A stretch of 32,611 nt of DNA from Oscillatoriales cyanobacterium CG2_30_40_61 (GTDB lineage Bacteria; Cyanobacteriota; Cyanobacteriia; Cyanobacteriales; Microcoleaceae), in NCBI GenBank assembly GCA_001873365.1, contig MNYZ01000032.1, positions 1-32,611 of the forward strand, written 5' to 3'. A program made the position numbers and the translations under genes. This document shows positions 1 through 6,668 of this stretch, piece by piece (within the stretch, counting starts at the first letter, position 1; the number at the start of each line of letters is the position of its first letter). Under the pieces are notes generated by a model. It was not told the origin of the DNA. It was given only the letters and a program-made list of their open reading frames with translations, and searched no databases.

Positions 1-40
1 CGACCACGGGGGGATGGGGGCGACCACGGGGGGATGGCCC
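1..40. repeat. Two tandem copies of a 20-bp G-rich unit
   Basis: Two adjacent 20-base units share the same first 17 bases (CGACCACGGGGGGATGG) and differ only in the last three. The window starts inside the first unit, so the array may extend to the left. The second unit runs into GGCCCCTACA, which resembles the GTAGGGGC-type palindromes found elsewhere in the window (21973-22000). Confidence 0.8.
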
Positions 41-886
41 CTACAAAGAATGAAACAGCCCTGCCGAGTAGGGGCGATCGCCTAACGAAAATTGAGCGAT
101 CCAATTATCAATATCTGTAAGTACCGTTTGAGGAATTTCCCAAGGGAATAAATGGGCGGTATTTGGATAACAATAAAATTGGGAATTGGGTAATAATTGC
201 GCCGTTTCTTGGCTGGATATGGCGGTAATATGGCGATCGCATTCTCCTGCTAAAACTAACGCCGGACAGTGAATTTGTTGTAAGTATTCTAAGCGATTAT
301 AGCCCGATATCAAGGCTTGATTTAGAGCTTGAGTTGCAAACCCAGAAGTTTTTATAAAAGCTGGAATTGCTGCTTTTGCTAAATAGTGGTACGCGCTGGA
401 ATTATGTTGTTGAATTAAATAGCGAAAGAGCGATCGCTTTCCCAATATTTCAATATTCCATCGCCAACTCGGAAATACCCAATTAATAATTCCGGCTAAA
501 CCCGTATAAACATAATCTAAATTAGAAATTGGCGGATGATTTCCCCTCGGTTTTGCCGCGGAAGCAATTAAGATTAAACCTTTAACTTTTTCGGGAAATT
601 TTAAGGCTAATTCTAAGGCTAAAATTCCCCCTAATGACCATCCCAAAACCAAACATTGATCAATATTAAATTCTTGGAAAACAGTTTCTAAATCCTGTAA
701 ATGATCCCCCATTTCAAACCCTTGACGGGTGCGACTATTTCCATACCCTCTTAAATCCGGTGCGAGGGTGAGATACCGTTGCGAAAGATGGTTAGTAAAA
801 ACAGACATACACTGACCCGAACCCGGATGTCCATGTAAACAAATAATCGGAAATCCTTGACCTTGAATTTGAGTATTTAACCGCAA
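41..886 (-). CDS. alpha/beta-fold hydrolase
   Basis: A 281-residue alpha/beta hydrolase of unknown substrate. Visible family signatures are the oxyanion-region HG (residues 18-19, LHGHPGSG), the nucleophile elbow GWSLGG with Ser84, a likely acid Asp217 (GECDRH) and the catalytic His245 (NTAHLF). The start is a TTG: an in-frame TGA lies only two codons upstream, the next ATG (residue 27) would cut off the HG motif, and a GAGG sits seven bases before the TTG. The last 14 or so residues (from LGDRPYS) are encoded by a HIP1 site and a GTAGGGGC-type repeat, which also supplies the TAG stop, so the native C-terminus may have been replaced. A BioH- or esterase-like role is possible but cannot be decided from sequence. 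Confidence 0.85.
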   Translation of the reverse strand: MRLNTQIQGQGFPIICLHGHPGSGQCMSVFTNHLSQRYLTLAPDLRGYGNSRTRQGFEMGDHLQDLETVFQEFNIDQCLVLGWSLGGILALELALKFPEKVKGLILIASAAKPRGNHPPISNLDYVYTGLAGIINWVFPSWRWNIEILGKRSLFRYLIQQHNSSAYHYLAKAAIPAFIKTSGFATQALNQALISGYNRLEYLQQIHCPALVLAGECDRHITAISSQETAQLLPNSQFYCYPNTAHLFPWEIPQTVLTDIDNWIAQFSLGDRPYSAGLFHSL

Positions 887-948
887 TTTTCAACCTCGAG
901 AATTTTTTAGATCGGTCGTGAACTACCATCAGTTATTAGTGTAAGAGT

Positions 949-1044
949 TATAGCAGTCGCCATAACGCTATTGACATAGATTACCGCACTGAGGCGGTAA
1001 TGACAGCCGATAAGTAGTCCTAATAGCTAGGCGCGGTTGCTATA
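949..1044. repeat. MITE-like palindromic element, copy 1
   Basis: A 96-bp element bounded by TATAGCAGTCGC and, at the other end, GGTTGCTATA, which form imperfect terminal inverted repeats. Inside is a perfect 7-bp stem, TTACCGC/GCGGTAA (981-1000), with a 6-base loop. Related copies lie at 16694-16811 and, inverted, at 28336-28429. It encodes no protein. Heptamer-like sequence lies on both sides (about 930-938 and from 1077), as for copy 3. Confidence 0.8.
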
Positions 1045-1076
1045 TCGGTAAAAGTTAACACTAAAGAGTTCATTTC

Positions 1077-1181
1077 ACTGATAACTAATGACTGATAACT
1101 AATAACTAATAACTAATAACTGATAACTAATGACTGATAACTAATAACTGATAACTGATGACTGATAACTGATGACTGATT
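1077..1181. repeat. Heptamer tandem array (15 units of ACTRATR)
   Basis: Fifteen consecutive 7-bp units of the form ACTGATA, ACTAATA, ACTAATG or ACTGATG. The last unit overlaps the TAA stop of the serine hydrolase gene on the minus strand. This belongs to the class of cyanobacterial short tandemly repeated repetitive (STRR) heptamers. The same unit family forms the large array at 27945-28335 and the shorter tracts around 4672-4777. Confidence 0.9.
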
Positions 1182-2490
1182 AAAGTTGCCCATTCTCAAC
1201 AATATATTCGGCTATTTTATGAATGCTAGTGCTAATTTGGGGAACATTAGCCGTGTTATTATCAATAGCCGTAATAATATATTTTTCTCCATTAATTTGT
1301 GCCGCGACTGTTGTTCCAATTACCCGGGAATTTTGACCAGTTTTTTCTCCTAACCATTGGGTTTTGGGTAATCCTTGTAAACCTGCATAACCAATGACCC
1401 GATCATATTGACGATTTAAGGCATCAATTAATACCTGGGATGAGGGTTGTTCATAATTATAAATCTGTACCATCATTTCCGTGAGTTCATTACTGGTTAA
1501 TTGATTTCTTCCGGTTCCCGGTCGCCAAGGCATAATCCGATCGCCCATTAATTTAAAATTAACTTTGGTGAATTTATAGCCTTGGGATTCTAAATATTTA
1601 TTAATATAATCCGACCCTAAATAATCAATTAATTGATTCGTAGCAATATTACTACTGTGATCAATCATTTGTCCCATTAAGTCTTTTAAAGAGTAGGATT
1701 GACGAGCTTGAATCGATGAAGCATCTTCGGTAAAGTTACCTCCTACGACCAAAACTTTTTGCTCTAAACTAATTTTTTCCTCACCTGTTTTATGTAAAAG
1801 TGCGATCGCCACGGGAACTTTAATTAAACTCGCCGGACTCGCCGGAGGTTGGTTTCCTCGTAAATCAACACAGTCTCGTTTTAAGGTACAAACTGTTAAC
1901 ATCGCCTGACGAGTTAAGCCACTTTCTTGACGAATTTGTTCTAATATTTTGGAGCGAGCGTCTAATAATTCATCGGTAATTTCTGATAAACTGAATTTGT
2001 ATTGTTTAATTTTGTTAGAGGTTTGACTAGCTAATAGGGAATGGGGGGAAATTTCCTCTAAATTATTAATTGCTTTTCCCCAAAGTTCTTGAACTTGTTT
2101 TCGTTGTTGGGGAGAGGGATTATTAGGATTAGCAATTTTTTGCGCTTGGGTGACTAAACGGCTGGCTTGTTGCCAATTATCTTCGGATCGTTGTTCAACT
2201 AATATTTGAATTTCAACTGTTTTTAACTTTTGTAATAAAATTTCATCTGGTTCAAATTTCAGGGGATCGGTAAATAAAGAATTAAAAAAATTAGGTTGTA
2301 GTTGATTTTCAGGTGGCGTTTCTAACTCTTGAATTAAGCGATCGCGCAGGTTAATTAACTCTTTTAAAGAACCCGCCCCATAGAATTGTGAAGCCGCCCC
2401 CTGGGAAGGAAGTACCTGAGTCAGTCCCAAACCCAAGATCATCCCTATACTACCTGTTACCGTTGTAGTCCAACGCCAAACTTGACGCAT
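1180..2490 (-). CDS. Secreted class A beta-lactamase-like serine hydrolase
   Basis: A 436-residue penicillin-recognising serine hydrolase. The three active-site motifs are present in order and at sensible spacing: SLIK (Ser221-Lys224), SSN (279-281, replacing SDN) and KTG (383-385). The N-terminus (MRQVWRW, then a hydrophobic stretch and QGAAS) looks like a signal peptide, so the protein is probably periplasmic or membrane-anchored. Residues 40-190 form an extra helical N-terminal region not found in compact beta-lactamases. The start is taken at the ATG at 2490, because an AGGAG lies eight bases upstream; the longer GTG start at 2508 would put that ribosome site inside the gene. True beta-lactam hydrolysis is uncertain: many cyanobacterial relatives are uncharacterised, and the Glu166 (omega loop) equivalent was not identified. 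The stop codon abuts a heptamer array. Confidence 0.85.
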   Translation of the reverse strand: MRQVWRWTTTVTGSIGMILGLGLTQVLPSQGAASQFYGAGSLKELINLRDRLIQELETPPENQLQPNFFNSLFTDPLKFEPDEILLQKLKTVEIQILVEQRSEDNWQQASRLVTQAQKIANPNNPSPQQRKQVQELWGKAINNLEEISPHSLLASQTSNKIKQYKFSLSEITDELLDARSKILEQIRQESGLTRQAMLTVCTLKRDCVDLRGNQPPASPASLIKVPVAIALLHKTGEEKISLEQKVLVVGGNFTEDASSIQARQSYSLKDLMGQMIDHSSNIATNQLIDYLGSDYINKYLESQGYKFTKVNFKLMGDRIMPWRPGTGRNQLTSNELTEMMVQIYNYEQPSSQVLIDALNRQYDRVIGYAGLQGLPKTQWLGEKTGQNSRVIGTTVAAQINGEKYIITAIDNNTANVPQISTSIHKIAEYIVENGQL

Positions 2491-2568
2491 CCTTAAAACT
2501 CCTAACACACAAGTTCCATCAGTTTATCAAAAATGGGAGCAATAAGACCCAAATCCTTAAAAAATTCG

Positions 2569-3471
2569 TTATTTTTTTTGTTTTCTTATAACTTTTTTGA
2601 CTAATATTGGAATTTCAGAAGGCTGTTTAGCAACGAGAACTTCAGCATTTTTAAAAGCAGAAACTTTGCTTTCAACCGTTCCCGGATCGACCATATTCTT
2701 AACAACTTTTGAAGTCATTAATAGACTAGCATGACCCAAAAGTTTGGTAGTAGGAGCGTGGAACCCAGCCACATAAGCAACAACGGGTGTATCAATCGAT
2801 TCCGCAATATAAGAAGCCGCTTCTTCTTCGCTAGTTCCCCCCATTTCTCCGACTAAAACAATAACATCGGTATTTTCATCTTCATCCAAAATTTCTAACC
2901 ATTGCAGAAATGAAGAACCGACAATAAAATCACTACCAATACTAACAGCAACCGATTGACCTAACCCCGCTTGAGTTAACTCCGCCGCCACTTCATAGGT
3001 TAAGGTACTACTGCGACTTAATAATCCCACATTTCCCGGTCGATAAAATTCAGGTGGATGGGTTCCTAATAATAACTGATCAGGAATAATAATTCCCGAA
3101 CAATTAGGGCCAATCACTAAAGTTTCTGTGATTTCGGCTTTCCGAACCAAATGTACCATATCTAAAGGGGGGACTCCCTCGGTCACAATAATTAACTGAC
3201 GAATTCCGGCTGCAATTGCTTCTAATGCCGCATCCAAAACTTGATAGGGATGAACAAAAATTACACTAATATCAATTTCACCCAGATTAGCAATTACTTG
3301 TTCTACCAAATCAAAAACTGGAATTCCACTTAACTCCCGTCCTCCCTGACCCGGACTAACACAGGCGACAACACGAGTTCCATAGGTTTTCATCTGCACC
3401 ACTGCATGGGTTAAGGAGGGCGATATTGTTGTACCCTGTATAATTACTTTAGTATCAGGAGTTAAATTCAT
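2569..3471 (-). CDS. sucD: Succinyl-CoA synthetase alpha subunit
   Basis: A 300-residue alpha subunit of succinate-CoA ligase (ADP-forming), which forms or uses succinyl-CoA in the TCA cycle. Recognisable family segments are SPGQGG, the TEGVPPLDM loop, GPNCSG, SRSSTLTYE, and GHA containing the phosphorylated His (His247). It lies 45 bp downstream of sucC on the same strand, so the two are probably co-transcribed, as expected for subunits of one complex. The N-terminal CoA-binding loop reads QGTTISPSLTHAV, where the E. coli enzyme has the Gly-rich QGFTGSQGTFHS, so this part is divergent. GPNCPG and SRSGT of the enteric enzyme are also altered (GPNCSG, SRSST). Length is close to the usual 290-300. 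Confidence 0.9.
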   Translation of the reverse strand: MNLTPDTKVIIQGTTISPSLTHAVVQMKTYGTRVVACVSPGQGGRELSGIPVFDLVEQVIANLGEIDISVIFVHPYQVLDAALEAIAAGIRQLIIVTEGVPPLDMVHLVRKAEITETLVIGPNCSGIIIPDQLLLGTHPPEFYRPGNVGLLSRSSTLTYEVAAELTQAGLGQSVAVSIGSDFIVGSSFLQWLEILDEDENTDVIVLVGEMGGTSEEEAASYIAESIDTPVVAYVAGFHAPTTKLLGHASLLMTSKVVKNMVDPGTVESKVSAFKNAEVLVAKQPSEIPILVKKVIRKQKK

Positions 3472-3516
3472 ATTTGATCATTATTCACAGAAAGTTTTAG
3501 AAATTTAATCAACTTG

Positions 3517-4671
3517 CTATTTGGCTAAATTAACCGCCGCTGTCACAGCTAAATCCAAGCGATCAAATAAATTCACAGGTAAATCAGTAAACGGTTCTAT
3601 ATCAGATTCGGGTTTAACTCCAGCCAACCTCAGAACAAATTTAGGTAAATTACTGGTTCTAGCTTTTCGTTTCAAATACCCGGCAATTTCTCCTAATAAA
3701 GAAGAACGAATGATCGGTTGAACTAAAAGATTAATCACAACTACTTTCACCTGTTTAGATTGAGTTATGCGATCAATTCCTTGATACAAACGTTGGCGAA
3801 AATTTTCTGTAATTTCATAGTGATCTGCCCCACCTAGATTTAAGAAATTAGCAGGTTTTCCCGAGGATTGCATGATTAAATCTAACGTTGCCATAGTTAA
3901 ACCTGCACCATTGCATAAAATCCCAATATTACCTTGTAATTCGACTAAATTCAGTTCGGGGTGAAACAATTGATCGGAAATTATTGGTAGGGAGAGAGAA
4001 CTACATTTTTCTTGAGCTTTAAGTAAAGTAATTAAGTCTTCATGGCGTCCTAATGCTCCATCATTAGCAATTACTTTCCCATCCAATGCCATCACCTCTC
4101 CCGTGGGACTAATCCCCAAGGGATTAATTTCTACGAGATCCAAATCTTTCTGCACAAATAGATGATACATTTTTTCCACAATCGCACTGACCAAGAGAAT
4201 TAAATCTCCCTGTAATCCCATTTTTAGGATTAAACGTCGAGCATAAAAAGGAGAAAAATCTTGATCTACTATCACCTGCTGAATTTTGGAAAGAGTTGCT
4301 TCCACATTCACTCCTCCCTGTTGCGATCCCAATAATACCGGACGCCGTGACCCGGAATCCAAGGTTACGGCTAAGTATAATTCCCGATCCGCATCATATT
4401 TAGCTTCTGCTAACAGGACTTGGGGACATTCACCCCGAATCGGCAAATTAAAAATCATTTGAGCCGCAGCAACTGCATCAATGGTATTTTCCGCAAAGCG
4501 AATTCCTCCAGCTTTTCCCCTACCTCCAGCCCGGACTTGGGATTTCAACACCACCGGATAGGGAATTTTTAAACCCTTTAAATCCTGAGCATTGTTAATG
4601 CTTTGTGAGGGTAAAACCGGAATCCCCATCTCACGAAATAAGGTTTTAGCTTGATACTCTAGTAAATCCAT
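3517..4671 (-). CDS. sucC: Succinyl-CoA synthetase beta subunit (ATP-grasp)
   Basis: A 384-residue beta subunit of succinyl-CoA synthetase. The start MDLLEYQAKTLFREMGIPV is typical of the ATP-grasp domain of the family. KSQVRAGGRGKAGG is the nucleotide-binding glycine loop, EINPLGISPTGEVMALDGK the metal-binding region, and NGAGLTMATLD with PANFLNLGG the C-terminal ligase domain that contacts the alpha subunit. It is the first gene of a two-gene unit with sucD. No Shine-Dalgarno sequence is seen: the ATG directly follows a short heptamer tract (4672-4693), which therefore forms the 5' untranslated region or has displaced it. Length matches the usual 385-400 residues. Confidence 0.93.
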   Translation of the reverse strand: MDLLEYQAKTLFREMGIPVLPSQSINNAQDLKGLKIPYPVVLKSQVRAGGRGKAGGIRFAENTIDAVAAAQMIFNLPIRGECPQVLLAEAKYDADRELYLAVTLDSGSRRPVLLGSQQGGVNVEATLSKIQQVIVDQDFSPFYARRLILKMGLQGDLILLVSAIVEKMYHLFVQKDLDLVEINPLGISPTGEVMALDGKVIANDGALGRHEDLITLLKAQEKCSSLSLPIISDQLFHPELNLVELQGNIGILCNGAGLTMATLDLIMQSSGKPANFLNLGGADHYEITENFRQRLYQGIDRITQSKQVKVVVINLLVQPIIRSSLLGEIAGYLKRKARTSNLPKFVLRLAGVKPESDIEPFTDLPVNLFDRLDLAVTAAVNLAK

Positions 4672-4777
4672 AATTAGTTATTAGTTATTAGTTGTAGGGG
4701 CGGGTTCATCGAGATTTAGGTGATTAACAAAGATCTAACACCAAGCCGCCCGTACCAGTTATTAGTTATCAACTGAT
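4672..4777. repeat. Heptamer tracts with a nested GTAGGGGC palindromic element
   Basis: Short heptamer tracts (TTATTAG type) at 4672-4693 and 4756-4777 flank a 62-bp element at 4694-4755. The ends of this element are near-perfect inverted repeats, GTAGGGGCGG and CCGCCCGTAC, with one mismatch. The arrangement suggests that the element inserted into an existing heptamer tract. The left tract touches the sucC start codon and the right one touches the stop codon of the glycosyltransferase gene. Confidence 0.75.
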
Positions 4778-6354
4778 TACCGATTATTGCCTTGATGAAC
4801 GGTCTTGACCCACTTGAGTTGTTTGGCACGAATCCCCATCCGAGGAGTTGTACTTCCTACTACTAATAACCAGTGCAGCATATAGATCGTACCCCGCAGG
4901 GTATCAATTCCCAGGGTTGATTGTTCGGAAAAGGGGGGAAATGTCTGGCTGCTGTGGGTTGAACCCGATTCTGGGTTAATATTAACCATGGTCCCTGGTG
5001 TTTGGCGAATCCGTCGTAATCCTAAGAACATTCCCAATAGGGATAGAGTCAGGGTAAAACCGGTTAGGGGTGTGGTTAACGGTAAACGACCTTGAATCAG
5101 CGATAGCACCAAATCAGGAGCCGCCGCCGTCGGTAGGATATATTGGGTGAGCCAGAAGCAAAACAAATCCAGGCTTTTTTGAGTTCCCATGCGATTGCGT
5201 ACAATCAACTGCCCATAGTCTAAATAGCGTTGATAGCCGCCTTCGGCCCAACGGTTGCGTTGATGCCAAAGGGCCTTAAAATTGGTGACTCCCTCCTCGT
5301 ATACCGGGGGAAAAGATAAACATTCAATATCCCATTGATCCAAATGCAGCCGAATGGTTAAATCTAAATCATCGGTGATGGTTTCTTCACTCCAACCCCC
5401 ACAGCTTAACAGGGCTTCCCGTCGGACAAACTGCCCATTTCCCCGCAGTTCTCCAATTCCACCAATACTAATCCGTTTTTCTTGGAAATAGGCATCTAAA
5501 GCCATTTCTGCGGCTTGGGAGCGAGTCCAAAAATTTTCGGAAGCATTATTAATCGCTTTTCGCACTTGGACGGCGCCTACTGATTCGGGGTGGAATAGGG
5601 GAACAATATGGCGTAACATATCCGGTGCGATTTGAGCATCGGCATCAAAGACCCCGATAATCTCTCCTTGAGTTAAGCCTAAAACTTGATTTAAAGCCCC
5701 TGATTTTCCCCCACTGGCATTCTCCGAGCGCCGTAATACTTTGAGTTGTGGATAGTCTTGGCTGAGTTTTTCCAAAACTATAGGGGTTTTATCGCTACTA
5801 TGATCATCAACAACCCATAATTCATAACAATCACTGGGATAATCTAAGTTACATAAATTTTTAACTAATTGACTAATAACGGCTTCTTCATTTTTAGCCG
5901 CCACTAATAGGGAAATATAGGGCCAATCCTGTTGAGGTTTTTCCGGTACGGTTTGTTGTTGGGAGCGTGTCGGAGCTAAGAAAAGTCTGAGGGCGTGAAT
6001 GGATAATAGACCTGTTAGACCCAGGGTAAACCCCATCCCCCAAGACACAAAATGCAGGGCAATCATCCCGCCCCAAATTAAGATTAAGGCAAGGGCGGCT
6101 TTCCGTCTGCGACCTTGATACCATTGGGGATAAACCTGGAAATTTGAATGGTTTTGATTCACACCCCTGCTCGGGTACAATGGGTTACTGGCTACCGAAG
6201 GGTAAACAGTCTCACGGTATCGACTTTCTTCCTGATGCAGTTGGGACTGGGGAGCCGGAGATTGACCAAGACACTCTTGATCGCGGGTGAGCTTCTTTAA
6301 ATCACTATTGTCTGTACTGTCAGAATCCTGTTCTGGCCAAGACTGTTTTGGCAT
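4777..6354 (-). CDS. Membrane family 2 glycosyltransferase (processive type)
   Basis: A 525-residue inverting GT-A glycosyltransferase with the full D,D,D,QxxRW signature of cellulose- or hyaluronan-synthase-like enzymes: DD at 183-184 (VVDDHSSD), DAD at 237-239, TDDLD at 327-331 and QRNRW at 365-369. Hydrophobic segments at about 85-128 and further ones after residue 390 place it in the cytoplasmic membrane, with the catalytic domain facing the cytosol. The first 80 residues are polar and low in complexity. No PilZ domain is seen. It stands alone between repeats, so the sugar and product (exopolysaccharide, glycolipid) cannot be named. The TAA stop is immediately followed by heptamer sequence. 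Confidence 0.88.
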   Translation of the reverse strand: MPKQSWPEQDSDSTDNSDLKKLTRDQECLGQSPAPQSQLHQEESRYRETVYPSVASNPLYPSRGVNQNHSNFQVYPQWYQGRRRKAALALILIWGGMIALHFVSWGMGFTLGLTGLLSIHALRLFLAPTRSQQQTVPEKPQQDWPYISLLVAAKNEEAVISQLVKNLCNLDYPSDCYELWVVDDHSSDKTPIVLEKLSQDYPQLKVLRRSENASGGKSGALNQVLGLTQGEIIGVFDADAQIAPDMLRHIVPLFHPESVGAVQVRKAINNASENFWTRSQAAEMALDAYFQEKRISIGGIGELRGNGQFVRREALLSCGGWSEETITDDLDLTIRLHLDQWDIECLSFPPVYEEGVTNFKALWHQRNRWAEGGYQRYLDYGQLIVRNRMGTQKSLDLFCFWLTQYILPTAAAPDLVLSLIQGRLPLTTPLTGFTLTLSLLGMFLGLRRIRQTPGTMVNINPESGSTHSSQTFPPFSEQSTLGIDTLRGTIYMLHWLLVVGSTTPRMGIRAKQLKWVKTVHQGNNR

Positions 6355-6668
6355 AGATAATCTAATTTACCCCTCAATATTCGTCCAATCTGCTACCAGT
6401 GTATCTAATATTGTGACGGTATCTACAAATATTGAGGTTAATAGGCTGGTCTTCACCAGATGGCGGAAAACGTACGGGGATAATAGCTTGTCGGCTGATT
6501 TTATTGATAAAAAGGATTTTACCCCAAAATCCTTTTTTTGTGCAGTTTATGATGAAGTTGCGATCGCCTTTGAAAATAAAAAGCGATCGCTACCCCTACA
6601 ATTATTGAACTATTGAGTCATTGTACAAGACGCGATCATCTTCAAGTTATTCCCAATTTTAAACCAAC
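6355..6668. other. Intergenic region between the GTPase and GT2 genes
   Basis: A 314-bp gap between two minus-strand genes. It contains a small CTGGT-CTTC-ACCAG hairpin (6446-6459), a strong 12-bp inverted repeat (6509-6537), and two HIP1 octamers (around 6560 and 6583). The GT2 promoter should lie near 6360-6450 on the minus strand, but no clear -10/-35 pair was identified. A 109-codon plus-strand frame crosses it but is not convincing. Confidence 0.5.
6509..6537 (-). terminator. Strong hairpin, possible bidirectional terminator
   Basis: A perfect 12-bp inverted repeat (AAAAAGGATTTT / AAAATCCTTTTT) with a 5-base loop. The arms end in T runs on both strands, as in intrinsic terminators. It lies about 130 bp beyond the stop of the minus-strand GTPase gene, so termination of that transcript is the simplest role. 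The stem is AT-rich and its strength is uncertain. Confidence 0.6.

Noticed and set aside
1180-2508. Longer serine hydrolase starting at GTG 2508
   Set aside because: The AGGAG that serves the ATG at 2490 would lie inside the coding sequence.
6370-6540. Small RNA such as Yfr1 ending at the 6509-6537 hairpin
   Set aside because: The Yfr1 core motif was not seen and no promoter could be defined; only two hairpins support it.
6287-6616. 109-codon plus-strand frame
   Set aside because: It overlaps the 5' end of the GT2 gene, crosses the strong inverted repeat and HIP1 sites, and has no family-like sequence or ribosome site.
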